A DNA stretch of 64,000 nucleotides, from positions 49,291-113,290 of the forward strand of contig JALFSO010000033.1 of NCBI GenBank assembly GCA_022778785.1, given 5' to 3'. The position numbers and the translations under genes were made by a program. Below the pieces are notes generated by a model. It was not told the origin of the DNA and ran no database searches. It saw only the letters and a list, made by a program, of their open reading frames with translations. The DNA is from Dysosmobacter sp. (GTDB taxonomy: Bacteria; Bacillota; Clostridia; Oscillospirales; Oscillospiraceae). Shown here piece by piece: positions 24,866-34,252 of the stretch (the first letter of the stretch is position 1; each line of letters begins with the position of its first letter).

Positions 24866-26977
24866 TTACTCAACGCCCCGTTCGTACAGTCCGCGGGTGA
24901 ACTGGCCTGGCGCAGGCGTGCCGTTCCGGTAGTCCTGGAACACCCGCACGCATTCCTCTGCCGTCTCTGTGGTGAACCGCAGCCGCCCGTAAGCGAGGCC
25001 CAGCTTCTTCCACTCCGGACGGTCCCCGAGATACAGAGGCCTGCAGTTCTGCAGCTCCGTCCGGTGGCCGAAGGCGGGGAGCATGGGGAATCTGGCCCCG
25101 GTGCGGTCCTGGAGGAAGTGGGCGCCGCGGCAGGCGCCGCAGTCCGGCACCGCCGGACCCTGACGGTCCAGGGCGCAGCCGGTCCCGTTCTTCACCAGAC
25201 AGTTCTCCGTGATCATCAGCGGCAGCCGCCCGTAGACGATGGCCTCCGCGGGCAGAATTTTCCGCAGGTCCCGGATCTGGGCGAACCGCAGCTCAAAGGA
25301 TACCGCGGCGGAGGCAAGTCCCCGGTCCCGGAGAAAAGCCAGGGACCGGCTGTTGAACACATTCAGGCCATAGTCTCCGTAAACGGAGAACCCCATGCTC
25401 CGCACCAGGGACAGGTGGCCCAGATTGCCTGCCAGCACGCCGGTGACGCCCAATGTCTGCGCCTGTTCCAGCCAGGTTTTCAGCAGCGGCTCGTCCCGGT
25501 CCCGCCAGACCCGGGGCAGGATGGCGCACCACTCCCCGGAAAATACCGGCAGCGCGTCCCGGGCCGCCAGTTCCTCCAGCGGCACATAGATCCGGGCGGG
25601 AGAGAGGTCCAGCAGCGGCCGGGAGAGCTGCTCCCACCGGGCAACGGAAACGGTGAATTCCGGCGCGTCCGACGAACAATCCTTCTCCGGCAGCGGCTCC
25701 ACCGGATATTCCCGGCGCTCCGGCACTGCCGTCCGGGCGGCGGACAGGGCCGCCAGGGCGTCCCGCCGCAGCCCATTGACCGCGGAGGCGGACAGAGACA
25801 GACCGTCTTCCACGGATACAGCGGCATCCACGCAGCGATAGGCGGTGCCGCCGGTCTTTTGCAGCCGTGCGGCCAGATCCTCCGCCGTGATGGCCCGATT
25901 CCGGGCAATTTCCGGCACGGGGCCGGTGACGGTGACGGTACGGCCGTCGTCGTCCGCCGCCGTCAGGGATACGGCCTCTCCGGCAGAGACGCGGCAGGTG
26001 AACCGCACCGGCACGGTGCGGAGATCCTCTTTTTCATAGGCGGCCTTTGCCGCCGCGAACAGCTCCTTGGGATCGGCGGCGCTCTCCGGCCGGGTGCCGA
26101 ACATGCCGGGACCCTTCCGGCCCTTCCAGTACCAGTCGGTGAAGCCCTCACGGGAGAACGCGGCCTCCAGCGCCGCCTGTTCCTGGGCGGTGGGCCTCCG
26201 ATGCTCCTCCAGCAGCCGGGCGTAAATACCGGTGATCACCGCCACGTACTCCGGCCGCTTCATCCGGCCCTCCAGCTTCAGGCAGTCCAGCCCCATGGAC
26301 TCCATGGCGTCCAGCTCCTTGGCCAGACAGCTGTCCTTCAGGGAGAGGGGATGGTCCCCGGAGCACTTTCCGTCCACACCGTAGGGTAGACGGCAGGGCT
26401 GGGCGCAGATGCCCCGGTTGCCGGAGCGCCCGCCGATGAGGGCGCTCATGGCGCACTGGCCGGAGTAGCACATGCACAGCGCCCCGTGAACGAAGGCCTC
26501 CACCTCCGCCGGACAGCTCCGGCAGATGGCGGCGGTGTCTTCCCGGGAACACTCACGGGCGATGACCACCCGCTCACAGCCCAGCGCGGCCATCTCATTG
26601 GCGCCGCCGGTGGTGAACAGGCTCATCTGGGTGCTGGCGTGGAGGGGCAGATCCGGCAGGGCCTGCCGCAGAAGCTGGTACAGACCCCAGTCCTGCACCA
26701 GCACCGCGTCCACGCCAAGGCGGCAGGCGATGCGGGCAGTCTCCAGGGCCCGGGGCAGCTCCCGGTCTGTCAGAAGGGTATTGAGGGTCAGAAAGACCCG
26801 GACGCCCCGCTCATGGCAGTAGGTCAGGGCCTGGGCGAACTCCTCGTCGGAGAAGTTTTTGGCGTTCCGCCGGGCGTTGAAATCGCCCCAGCCCAGATAC
26901 ACCGCCCCGGCGCCGTTCTGGACGGCGGCCCGGAGGGCCTCCGGAGAACCGGCGGGAGAGAGGAGTTCCGGTCTCAT
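24866..26977 (-). CDS. U32-family peptidase (RlhA/YdcP-like, large form)
   Basis: 703 residues. The U32 core is clear: [23 protein letters not shown], then [20 protein letters not shown] and [17 protein letters not shown] with the cysteine cluster that in RlhA-type proteins helps bind iron-sulfur, followed by [20 protein letters not shown]. The long C-terminal extension, with [16 protein letters not shown] late on, fits the U32 proteins that modify 23S rRNA (5-hydroxycytidine) rather than true collagenases. Its ATG overlaps the zapA stop as ATGA. Exact substrate uncertain. Confidence 0.85.
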   Translation of the reverse strand: MRPELLSPAGSPEALRAAVQNGAGAVYLGWGDFNARRNAKNFSDEEFAQALTYCHERGVRVFLTLNTLLTDRELPRALETARIACRLGVDAVLVQDWGLYQLLRQALPDLPLHASTQMSLFTTGGANEMAALGCERVVIARECSREDTAAICRSCPAEVEAFVHGALCMCYSGQCAMSALIGGRSGNRGICAQPCRLPYGVDGKCSGDHPLSLKDSCLAKELDAMESMGLDCLKLEGRMKRPEYVAVITGIYARLLEEHRRPTAQEQAALEAAFSREGFTDWYWKGRKGPGMFGTRPESAADPKELFAAAKAAYEKEDLRTVPVRFTCRVSAGEAVSLTAADDDGRTVTVTGPVPEIARNRAITAEDLAARLQKTGGTAYRCVDAAVSVEDGLSLSASAVNGLRRDALAALSAARTAVPERREYPVEPLPEKDCSSDAPEFTVSVARWEQLSRPLLDLSPARIYVPLEELAARDALPVFSGEWCAILPRVWRDRDEPLLKTWLEQAQTLGVTGVLAGNLGHLSLVRSMGFSVYGDYGLNVFNSRSLAFLRDRGLASAAVSFELRFAQIRDLRKILPAEAIVYGRLPLMITENCLVKNGTGCALDRQGPAVPDCGACRGAHFLQDRTGARFPMLPAFGHRTELQNCRPLYLGDRPEWKKLGLAYGRLRFTTETAEECVRVFQDYRNGTPAPGQFTRGLYERGVE

Positions 26978-27327
26978 GTCCGGTTCCCGCCGTGATTATT
27001 GTTGTTCCGGCCGTCCAGACGCTGCTGGAGCCGGAAGACCTCCCGCTTCAATTCGCTGACCTCACTCTGGGCCTTGGCGGCCTCGTCCAGGCTCTCCTTG
27101 ATCTGGACCCGGAGCTTTTCCGAGGCGGCCTGCTCCTTGAACAGCTCGTCGGCCAGATTCACCGCCGTCAGCACGGCGGCGTCGGTGCGACCCACGTGGG
27201 CGGTGTTCAGGATGTCGCCCATCTTCTGGCCCACATAGGAGCCTACCTTCTGCATATAAGTGGCGGATTCCTCCGCGACAAGGGTGTAATCCTGGTCGCA
27301 GATGGTGACGACGACGCGGTTTTCCAT
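26974..27327 (-). CDS. zapA: Cell division protein ZapA
   Basis: 117 residues. It opens with MENRVVVTICDQDYTLVAEE, the short beta hairpin of ZapA, then YMQKVGSYVGQKMGDI and a long coiled coil (LRVQIKESLDEAAKAQSEVS...VFRLQQRLDGR). ZapA binds and bundles FtsZ at the division ring. The start at 27327 has AAAGGAGG upstream. A TGGTATACT extended -10 box lies upstream at about 27389-27397. The stop overlaps the start of the U32 gene. Confidence 0.88.
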   Translation of the reverse strand: MENRVVVTICDQDYTLVAEESATYMQKVGSYVGQKMGDILNTAHVGRTDAAVLTAVNLADELFKEQAASEKLRVQIKESLDEAAKAQSEVSELKREVFRLQQRLDGRNNNNHGGNRT

Positions 27328-27459
27328 ATCGAAAAGCCTCCTTTGTAAAATCCAACGGACACAATGACCCATTTTTACAATTTATCAGTATACCATATCC
27401 TCCGGGGACACGCCACAAAAATCTGAAAAATTTCAAAAACTTCCGGCCAATAATTTTAG

Positions 27460-27488
27460 TTGTCCTCCGGTGGGATTTCGTGTAGAAT
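27460..27488 (+). promoter_or_regulatory. Promoter of the DnaD-like/DnaC-like pair
   Basis: TTGTCC (27460-27465) and TAGAAT (27483-27488), spaced 17 bases, lie just upstream of the ribosome site and divergent from zapA. Confidence 0.65.
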
Positions 27489-27519
27489 AGGGGACACAAA
27501 CATGAGAGGAGGCGGGGAT

Positions 27520-28473
27520 ATGGCCGGCTGTCTGCTCCCCACGGGGAACGAGAGCGTCACGCTGTCGGTGACGGTGGTGCGGGCGCTGGAGCAGCGGGGC
27601 GACGGCGATGCGGCGCTGCTGTATCTGGCGCTGCTACGCCATCAGGGCACGGTGCCGCCCCGCTCTCTGGCGGGCGAGCTGCGCTGGGAGAAGGAACGCA
27701 TCGAGCGGGCGGAGGGCATTCTCCGGGAGCTGCGGCTGGTGGCTCCGGCGGAGGAGGAAGCGCCCCCCGCGCCGGCGGAGACCCGTCCCGAGTATACCGC
27801 CGACGATGTGGCCCAGCGCCTGGAGCACAGCGCGGAGTTCCGGAGCCTCACCGGCGAGGTGGAGCGGCGGCTGGGCCGCCGCCTGACCACGCCGGGCATG
27901 GGCGTGCTGCTGGGGCTGTGGGATGACCTGGGCCTTCCGGCGGATGTGATCTACCTGCTGGTGTGCCACTGCGTGGAGAAGACGGAGCGTCATCTGGGGC
28001 CGGGACGCCGCCCCGGTATGCGGCAGATCGAGCGGGAGGGCTACACCTGGGCCCGCCTGGGCATCGATACCCAGACGGCGGCGGTGGCGTATCTGAAGCG
28101 GTACGCCGCCCGGCAGGAGAGCCTGCCTCAGTACATGGCGGCGCTCCGTCTGCCGGAGCGGCCCGCCTCCCCGTCGGAGGAGAAGTACATCCTGTCCTGG
28201 CAGGACATGGGCTTTGGGCCGGAGGCCGTGGCTCTGGCCTACGACAAGACCATCCTTCGCTGTCAGGAACTGAAGTGGCCCTATCTCAACGGCATTCTGA
28301 AGAAGTGGCATGAGGCAGGGCTCCACACACCCGCGGAGATTGAGGAGGGAGACCGCCCTGCCGGCCGGAAGGAGCCTGCTCGTTCGGAGCGTCCCGCCGG
28401 GACCCAGCCGGATCAGGATCTGTCCTGGATGAAGAAGTACATTCAGCAGCGGGACAAGCACAGGGAGGTGTAA
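27520..28473 (+). CDS. DnaD-domain replication protein (primosome component)
   Basis: About 317 residues. After an N-terminal winged-helix-like part (LSVTVVRALEQRGDGDAALL), the DnaD domain appears as MGVLLGLWDDLGLPADVIYL, TWARLGIDTQTAAVAYLKRY and later SWQDMGFGPEAVALAYDKTI with ELKWPYLNGILKKWHEAGL, which is the DnaD/DnaB-type YxxxI ssDNA-binding motif (two copies of the domain). Such proteins help load the replicative helicase in Firmicutes. The ATG at 27520 has AGGAGG seven bases upstream; two earlier ATGs have no such site. Three bases separate it from the ATPase gene. Confidence 0.85.
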   Translation: MAGCLLPTGNESVTLSVTVVRALEQRGDGDAALLYLALLRHQGTVPPRSLAGELRWEKERIERAEGILRELRLVAPAEEEAPPAPAETRPEYTADDVAQRLEHSAEFRSLTGEVERRLGRRLTTPGMGVLLGLWDDLGLPADVIYLLVCHCVEKTERHLGPGRRPGMRQIEREGYTWARLGIDTQTAAVAYLKRYAARQESLPQYMAALRLPERPASPSEEKYILSWQDMGFGPEAVALAYDKTILRCQELKWPYLNGILKKWHEAGLHTPAEIEEGDRPAGRKEPARSERPAGTQPDQDLSWMKKYIQQRDKHREV

Positions 28474-28476
28474 GGC

Positions 28477-29472
28477 ATGGCATACGACGGAAAGATCATG
28501 CGCCGGGCGTCCCAGCGGTTCGAGGAGGACCGCCGCCGCCGTCAGGAGGAGTTCCGTCTCCGGACGGAGGCGGTCTACCACCGGGAGCCCCGCCTGCGGG
28601 AGGTCCAGCGGGAGCTGAACGCCACCATGAGCAAGCTCATCGCCGGGGCCCTGCGGCAGGGCACGGACCCCCGTCCGGCCATCGAGGGGCTGAAAAACCG
28701 GAATCTGAGCTTACAGGAGGAGCGGGCGTCCCTGCTGAAGGGCCTGGGCCTGCCGCCGGACTATCTGGAGGAGAAGCCGTCCTGCCCCCTCTGCGGAGAC
28801 ACGGGCCGCCGGGGAGAGGCGGTGTGCCGCTGTCTCCGGCGCTACTATGCTCAGGAGCAGCAGCGGGAGCTGAGCCGGATGCTGGACCTGGGCAGCCAGA
28901 GCTTCGACACCTTTTCCCTGGACTGGTATTCCACCCAGGAGATCCCCCAGACGGGCATCTCCCCCCGGAAGAACATGGAGCGGAACCGGGATATCTGCGT
29001 GGACTACGCCTACGACTTCAACGAAAAGAGCGGTAATCTCCTGCTGACCGGCGCGCCGGGCCTGGGCAAGACCTTCCTGTCCGCCTGCATCGCCCGGGTG
29101 GTCAGCGAGAAGAGCTGCTCCGTGGTGTACGACACCGCCGCCCACATCTTCCAGCGGTTCGAGGCCCAGAAGTTTGGCAGGGAGGAGGACGAGGAGGCGT
29201 CGGACGACGTCACCCGGGTCCTGAACTGCGACCTGCTGATCCTGGACGATTTAGGCACGGAGCTGACCACCAACTTCGTCCAGAGCACCTTCTATGAGAT
29301 CGTCAACACCCGCCTCATGGGCCGGAAGAGCACCATCATCAGCACGAACCTGTCCGTGGAGGACCTGAGCCGCCGGTATTACCAGCAGGTGGCCTCCCGC
29401 ATTGAGGGGGAGTATCAGATCCTGCTGTTCTTCGGCCAGGACATCCGGAAGCTGAAAAAGGAGCGGCAGTAA
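28477..29472 (+). CDS. DnaC/DnaI-like helicase loader ATPase with zinc cluster
   Basis: 331 residues. N-terminal helical region, then a Cys4-type zinc site CPLCGDTGRRGEAVCRC (residues ~107-123), then an AAA+ ATPase: Walker A LLLTGAPGLGKTFLSACIAR, Walker B LLILDDLGTELTTNF, sensor 1 STIISTNLSVEDLSR and arginine-finger region YQQVASRIEGEYQILLF. This layout (zinc domain plus AAA+) matches DnaI, which loads the DnaB-type helicase at origins and forks. Translated directly after the DnaD-like gene, so both likely serve one loading complex. Confidence 0.9.
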   Translation: MAYDGKIMRRASQRFEEDRRRRQEEFRLRTEAVYHREPRLREVQRELNATMSKLIAGALRQGTDPRPAIEGLKNRNLSLQEERASLLKGLGLPPDYLEEKPSCPLCGDTGRRGEAVCRCLRRYYAQEQQRELSRMLDLGSQSFDTFSLDWYSTQEIPQTGISPRKNMERNRDICVDYAYDFNEKSGNLLLTGAPGLGKTFLSACIARVVSEKSCSVVYDTAAHIFQRFEAQKFGREEDEEASDDVTRVLNCDLLILDDLGTELTTNFVQSTFYEIVNTRLMGRKSTIISTNLSVEDLSRRYYQQVASRIEGEYQILLFFGQDIRKLKKERQ

Positions 29473-29480
29473 ATGAAGCA

Positions 29481-29594
29481 AGGGCGCCGGGAATGTTCCC
29501 GGCGCCCTTCAGGCTGTCGAGAAACCCCGTTGCCGCCGAATTGCGCACCCGGGTTTCTCGACAGCCTGCGGGACGGCGCGGAAAGCGCCGTCCC
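29481..29594. terminator. Three hairpins between convergent genes
   Basis: Three separate perfect stems lie between the DnaC-like stop and the ggt stop: AGGGCGCCGGG (29481-29491 with 29498-29508), an 18 bp stem CAGGCTGTCGAGAAACCC (29510-29527 with 29551-29568), and GGGACGGCGC (29570-29579 with 29585-29594). None has a long T-run; they probably stop both converging transcripts together. Confidence 0.6.
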
Positions 29595-29641
29595 GTTCAT
29601 CATGGAAAACGGAATGGATGCGGCCGGACTGGGGTCCGTCC

Positions 29642-31465
29642 TTACTTGTTGACGCCCACGGCCTTGCCGTCCTGGCGGGGATCGGCGGTGCCGTACAGGG
29701 TGCCGTCCTCCAGGAACTCGATGGCCTGGACGGAGCCGGACGCCGCGGTGGTGATGTCGCCGTGGCCCATTTCCACCAGCTTGGCCAGCGTCTCGTCGGT
29801 GACGGCGTAATCCTCATAGCCCTTCAGGGCGTTCTCGTACTGCAGGTTGTTAGCACCGCCGTTGTTCCAGATCTTGGGAATGGAAATGGCGTCGTGCAGG
29901 GGGATGTTGTGGTCGATGACGCGGCTGATGACCTGCGCCACAGAGGCGAAGATCCGGGCGCCGCCGGGCGTACCCAGGACCATGAAGGGAGAGCCGTCCT
30001 CATTCAGGACCACCGTGGGGCTCATGGAGGACAGCGGCTTCTTGCCGGGCTCCACCTTGTTGACGGACTCGGGGTTGGTGGAGAAGTCGTCCATCTGGTT
30101 GTTCATCATGAAGCCGTAGTCGCCCACCATCACGCCGCTGCCGAAGTAGTAGTTGATGGTCTTGGTGATGGCCACGCAGTTGCCGTCCACGTCCGCCACG
30201 GAGTAGTGGGTGGTGTCGGTGTGCTCATACAGGGTGGGATCGCCGCAGTAGAACTCCTGGGCCTGGTCCAGATCGATGAGGGCGGCCCGCTCCTTGGCGT
30301 ACTCCTTGCTGGTCAGACCGGTCAGAGGCACATCGGGGACGAAATTGGTATCGGCCATGTACTGGGCGCGGTCCGCATAGGACAGCTTGAAGGCCTCGGC
30401 AAACAGGTGGATGTACTCGGGGGAGTTGACCTCCAGACTGCCCACGTCAAAGTTCTCCAGGATGTTCAGGATCTCGATGAGGTGGGTGCCGCCGGAGGAG
30501 GGAGGCGGAGAGGAGATGATCTTGTAGCCCCGGTAGGTGCTGGTGACAGGCTCATGGACCTGGACCTCGTAGTTGGCCAGATCCTCCAGGGTCATGACGC
30601 CGCCGTACTTCTGGATGGTCTGCACCAGAGCTTCGGCGACCTCACCCTTGTAGAAGCCGTCACGGCCCTCGTCCACGATCTTCTGCAGGGCCTTGGCCAG
30701 ACCGGGATTGGTGATGACGTCGCCCTCCTCATAGGGCAGACCGTTCTCATCCCAGTAGACGGACTGCATCTCGGGGAACTGCACAGCCTTGTCGTAGGCG
30801 TCAGCGATGGCGTTGGCGCAGTACCGGGAGACGGTGAAGCCCTCGGTGGCGATGCGGATGGCGGGGCTGATGACCTCCTCGCGGGTCATGGTACCGTAGT
30901 TCTCCAGCAGGTACAGCAGACCGGCCACCTCACCGGGCACACCGGAGGCCAGACCGCCGGTGACAGTGGAGCCGTTGCTCTTGCCCTCAGCGTCCAGATA
31001 CAGGTCCAGGGTCGCGGCGGCGGGAGCCACTTCGCGGAAGTCGATGAAGTAGTCCTGGCCGCCGGCGGTATGGATGGTGCAAAGACCGCCGCCGCCCAGA
31101 CCGGAGGTGAAGGGCTCACACACGCCCAGGGCAAAGCCCATGGCCACGGCGGCGTCCACGGCGTTGCCGCCCTTTTCCATGATCTCGGCGCCTACCTGGG
31201 AGACCTCGTACTTGGAGGCGCTGGCCATGGCCTGGGTGGCGGTGGCGTCACGGCCGGTGGTGATGCGGTTTCCGTCGGCATCGACGGTCTCAAAGCCCTC
31301 CACGGAATAGGCGGGGACCTTCTCCGGCTCCTCGCTGGAGGCGGAGGAGGAAGCGGCGGCAGCAGCAGAGGAAGAAGCGGCGGGGGTTTCTTTCTGTCCG
31401 CAGGCCGCCAGGGACAGCGTCATAGCGCCGGCAAGCAAAAGGGCACACAGTTTCTTGAACCTCAT
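29642..31465 (-). CDS. ggt: Gamma-glutamyltransferase lipoprotein, copy 2
   Basis: About 607 residues. MRFKKLCALLLAGAMTLSLA with lipobox LAAC anchors it outside the membrane; a Ser/Ala-rich linker follows. It is a full Ntn-type GGT: the small subunit begins at the threonine of TTHYSVADVDGN (autocleavage site), with GLGGGGLCTIH and SPTVVLNEDGSPFMVLGTPG downstream. Such enzymes hydrolyse or transfer gamma-glutamyl groups of glutathione or gamma-linked polymers. It is the last gene of the second island operon, paralogous to copy 1 at 34965. Start has AAAGGAG upstream. Confidence 0.93.
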   Translation of the reverse strand: MRFKKLCALLLAGAMTLSLAACGQKETPAASSSAAAAASSSASSEEPEKVPAYSVEGFETVDADGNRITTGRDATATQAMASASKYEVSQVGAEIMEKGGNAVDAAVAMGFALGVCEPFTSGLGGGGLCTIHTAGGQDYFIDFREVAPAAATLDLYLDAEGKSNGSTVTGGLASGVPGEVAGLLYLLENYGTMTREEVISPAIRIATEGFTVSRYCANAIADAYDKAVQFPEMQSVYWDENGLPYEEGDVITNPGLAKALQKIVDEGRDGFYKGEVAEALVQTIQKYGGVMTLEDLANYEVQVHEPVTSTYRGYKIISSPPPSSGGTHLIEILNILENFDVGSLEVNSPEYIHLFAEAFKLSYADRAQYMADTNFVPDVPLTGLTSKEYAKERAALIDLDQAQEFYCGDPTLYEHTDTTHYSVADVDGNCVAITKTINYYFGSGVMVGDYGFMMNNQMDDFSTNPESVNKVEPGKKPLSSMSPTVVLNEDGSPFMVLGTPGGARIFASVAQVISRVIDHNIPLHDAISIPKIWNNGGANNLQYENALKGYEDYAVTDETLAKLVEMGHGDITTAASGSVQAIEFLEDGTLYGTADPRQDGKAVGVNK

Positions 31466-31511
31466 TCGGTTTCTCCTTTCTGTCGTTGACGGGTGCATAA
31501 TGGATAAAAGA

Positions 31512-31540
31512 GAGGGGCGGCGCAGGGGACGCCGCCCCTC
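31512..31540 (-). terminator. Intercistronic hairpin between deacylase and ggt copy 2
   Basis: GAGGGGCGGCG pairs with CGCCGCCCCTC around a short loop; on the minus strand CTCTTTTATCC follows. It may act as a partial terminator or a stabilising stem before ggt copy 2. Confidence 0.55.
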
Positions 31541-31572
31541 GGACCACCAGTTTCAGCGGTCTGAAGATTTGA

Positions 31573-32721
31573 TCACATCAGGAAGCTGCCCAGACGGGCG
31601 CCGCCCAGCTCATCAGGATCGGCTTCCAGGAACAGCTCGCTGTACCCAGGGACCTCGCTGTAGACGATGGCCTTGTCGGGATTGGCGTTGTTGTAGGCGG
31701 TGACATACTCATAGATGCCCTGCAGGTGACGGCCGCAGCGCTCCTCGATGGGATGGCCGGTCTCGTCCCAGGGCACATACAGCATGCCCAGATCCTCACT
31801 GATGAGGTAGCACTCATCCTGACCGCCCAGCACCTGATCCACGGTGGTGGCGCCGCGCAGACGGCCCTGAGAGGCGTTGGCGGTCTCCATCAGGATGGCC
31901 TTGGTGTCGGTATAGTCGCCCAGCTCACGGTGGGTCAGACCGTGGAAGTTGGTGGGAGACTGCTCCAGGGACATTTCGATGCCGCTGAGCAGCAAATTGA
32001 TGCAGCCCTCGGAGGCGATCTCCATGGCGTCCTGGTGCGCCACGGTGGCGTTGATGACGGGATACTCGGGAGAGGCCTCATGCAGGTCGAAGGTGATGCC
32101 GATATCCTCGGCACGGATCAGCTCCGCCACACCGTAGGCCATCTTTTCGGTCAGGTTGCCGTCGGGACGGCCGGGATAGGCGCGGTTGATGTTGCGGGTC
32201 TCGGAGCCGGACAGCTGCTGGCCGGAGGGATAGTGGATGTACACATCGGGGTCGGGCCACTGATCCACGGGGTTGGTGGCGCGGGAGCCATAGCGGAAGG
32301 TGCGCTCGCCGCTCTTGGTCTGCAGGGTGAAATACTGCAGGTTGCCCTCGCTGGGGTCGTTGTGGGTCATGGCACTGTGGTTGGTGTAGGGGATGACGTA
32401 GACGGTGCCCTGCTCCACCACGGCGTTCTCAATGAAGGTGAAGGCGGACATGTAGCCGGAGACCTCGTTGGCGTGGGTGCCGCCCAGGATCAGGACGGAG
32501 CCGCCCTCCTTTTCGCCCTTCAGGACGTAGACGGGAGTGTCGCCGTTGGTATCCTTCAGACCGTCGAACCAGTCGGAAAGCATCTTCACCTCGGTGACGC
32601 TGGGGCCCCACTCGGGCAGGGGCAGCTCACGGGCCGCCAGGAAACTCATGCTGGTGGACACCATGACGGCCACAGCCACCACCAGGCAGATAGCGGCGGA
32701 GATATAGTTTTTCTTAGTCAT
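31573..32721 (-). CDS. Membrane-anchored zinc deacylase/peptidase, AstE-AspA/M14-like
   Basis: 382 residues with an N-terminal signal anchor (YISAAICLVVAVAVMVSTSM). The zinc site resembles M14/succinylglutamate desuccinylase proteins: LILGGTHANEVSGYMSA gives H and E, and FDLHEASPEYPV gives the later H with a nearby E. It probably hydrolyses an amide of an acidic amino acid outside the membrane. Known phage and Bacillus poly-gamma-glutamate hydrolases are zinc carboxypeptidase-like too, which fits the island, but this protein is not shown to be one. A related lipoprotein is at 38696. Ribosome site GAGGAGG; start 13 bases after the small gene stop. Confidence 0.72.
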   Translation of the reverse strand: MTKKNYISAAICLVVAVAVMVSTSMSFLAARELPLPEWGPSVTEVKMLSDWFDGLKDTNGDTPVYVLKGEKEGGSVLILGGTHANEVSGYMSAFTFIENAVVEQGTVYVIPYTNHSAMTHNDPSEGNLQYFTLQTKSGERTFRYGSRATNPVDQWPDPDVYIHYPSGQQLSGSETRNINRAYPGRPDGNLTEKMAYGVAELIRAEDIGITFDLHEASPEYPVINATVAHQDAMEIASEGCINLLLSGIEMSLEQSPTNFHGLTHRELGDYTDTKAILMETANASQGRLRGATTVDQVLGGQDECYLISEDLGMLYVPWDETGHPIEERCGRHLQGIYEYVTAYNNANPDKAIVYSEVPGYSELFLEADPDELGGARLGSFLM

Positions 32722-32734
32722 TATCCAGCCCTCC

Positions 32735-32881
32735 TCACTTGATCATCAGGGCGCGCAGGACCAGGGGAATCAGGACCAGGGCACAGTTCATCTGCATGGT
32801 GAGCTTCTTCTCTGTGAACATGTTCCAGCCCACCAGAGCGATGACGTAGACAACGATCAGTCGATAGATAATAGTAATCAT
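32735..32881 (-). CDS. 48-residue membrane protein in the gamma-glutamyl island
   Basis: ATG at 32881 with GGAAGGAG seven bases upstream, TGA at 32735-32737. It begins MITIIYRLIVVYVIALVGWN and ends LVLIPLVLRALMIK, which gives one membrane helix, a short polar link (TEKKLTMQMN) and a second helix. It lies 17 bases after the permease stop and 13 bases before the deacylase start, in a tight operon with its own ribosome site, so I consider it real. It might be a small subunit of the permease; that is inference from position and topology. Confidence 0.7.
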   Translation of the reverse strand: MITIIYRLIVVYVIALVGWNMFTEKKLTMQMNCALVLIPLVLRALMIK

Positions 32882-32898
32882 CTTTTTGCTCCTTCCGT

Positions 32899-34173
32899 TT
32901 AACCGAGAATGATGAAGGGCTCAAGGACGTTGGCAAACACAATGAAGAGAATGGCCCAGACGATGACGATCAGGCAGGGCACCAGGCACTTCTTCAGCAC
33001 GGGAGTGTACTTCTCCATGCCAACGACCTGGGCGGCAAAGATGCCGGCCAGAGCGGTGGGGGGCATCATATCGCCCAGAGAGGCGATCAGGGACAGGGCA
33101 GCGGCCACAATGATCTCCTCCTTGGCCAGGAAGGACAGCAGGAAGGGCACGCCCAGCACGCTGGCGGAGCCGAAGGAAGACACGGCGCCGAACAGAGGCA
33201 TGGACACGGCCATGGCGATGTAGCGGCCCCACTCGGGCAGGCTCAGGCAGCTGGTGACGATCAGACCACGGACGCCGGTGAGGGTCATGATCTGGATGAA
33301 CATGCCGACGCCCATCAGGATGCCCATGACGGGCAGCACACTGTTGACGGACTCCTTGGAGACCTTCAGCAGGTTGATCTTATAGCCGGTAAAGCAGCCC
33401 ACCGCGGCGGAGATCAGGAACACCAGCGGCATGCCGATGGAAAAGGAGGGGACCACCTTGGTCAGCACCATCAGAACAATGGCCAGTACCAGGGGGATGT
33501 AGACCTTCAGGCCGAACTTTTTGCGGGACTCGGTGTTCAGCTTGGACTGGACGTCCAGATAGTTCATCTTCTTGACGTACTTGTAACCGAACATCAGCAC
33601 GAACAGGGCGGCCAGCGGGAAGGTCAGCAGCGCCAGGGGCAGCTCAAATCCGCTGTAGGGGATGTCGATACCGGCGCCGATGATCATGGCGGGGATATTG
33701 GTGGGAGGAGCGATCATGCCCAGGATACCGCCCATGGCCAGAATGCAGGCGGTCTCCAATACCGGGACGCCCATCATCATCAGCACGGGAGCCATGATGG
33801 AGCCGGCGGAGAGCACGGAGGCGGTGGAGGAGCCGGTGATCATGCCGGGGAACATGATGATCAGCATGATCAGGCACAGCATCAGGGCGGGCAGCTTGTG
33901 GAACCGTTCAATGATCACGGAACAGATGGCGTCCAGCGCGCCGGATTCCTGGATGACCTTCATGAAGATCATTGCCGTGGCAATGACCAGAATGGTATCC
34001 ACATAGGAGAACATGCCCTCGACCAGGTGGCGCAGGGCGATGCCATGACCGCCCACAAGAGAACCAGCGATCGCGGAGAGCACCATGGAAATGCTGACCG
34101 GCAGCTTCGCCAGGAAGCAGCCCAGCAGGAACACGGCGACCATCGCGATGAAGGTAATCAGTTCATTAGTCAT
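32899..34173 (-). CDS. DctM-like (ion-transporter superfamily) permease
   Basis: About 424 residues, about 11-12 membrane helices. Two repeats each carry a hairpin motif: GMIAPPTNIPAMIIGAG in the first half and GDMMPPTALAGIFAAQVVG in the second, the PPT/PPA re-entrant loops of TRAP large subunits (DctM) and related carriers. Residues MITGSSTASVLSAGS and SSFGSASVLGVPFL resemble substrate or ion sites. Substrate is unknown; between two GGT genes and beside a lipoprotein, glutamate or gamma-glutamyl compounds are a fair guess. Start at 34173 with GGAGG upstream. Confidence 0.78.
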   Translation of the reverse strand: MTNELITFIAMVAVFLLGCFLAKLPVSISMVLSAIAGSLVGGHGIALRHLVEGMFSYVDTILVIATAMIFMKVIQESGALDAICSVIIERFHKLPALMLCLIMLIIMFPGMITGSSTASVLSAGSIMAPVLMMMGVPVLETACILAMGGILGMIAPPTNIPAMIIGAGIDIPYSGFELPLALLTFPLAALFVLMFGYKYVKKMNYLDVQSKLNTESRKKFGLKVYIPLVLAIVLMVLTKVVPSFSIGMPLVFLISAAVGCFTGYKINLLKVSKESVNSVLPVMGILMGVGMFIQIMTLTGVRGLIVTSCLSLPEWGRYIAMAVSMPLFGAVSSFGSASVLGVPFLLSFLAKEEIIVAAALSLIASLGDMMPPTALAGIFAAQVVGMEKYTPVLKKCLVPCLIVIVWAILFIVFANVLEPFIILG

Positions 34174-34201
34174 CAAAATACCTCCATGGTTGTTTTGATC
34201 G

Positions 34202-34230
34202 GGACGGCCGGCGCAGAGCACCGGCCGTCC
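34202..34230 (-). other. Intercistronic hairpin between lipoprotein and permease
   Basis: GGACGGCCGG pairs with CCGGCCGTCC around a nine-base loop; no T-run follows. Likely a stabilising or processing stem. Confidence 0.5.
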
Positions 34231-34252
34231 TTCCATTCAGAATCGAGCCGGA

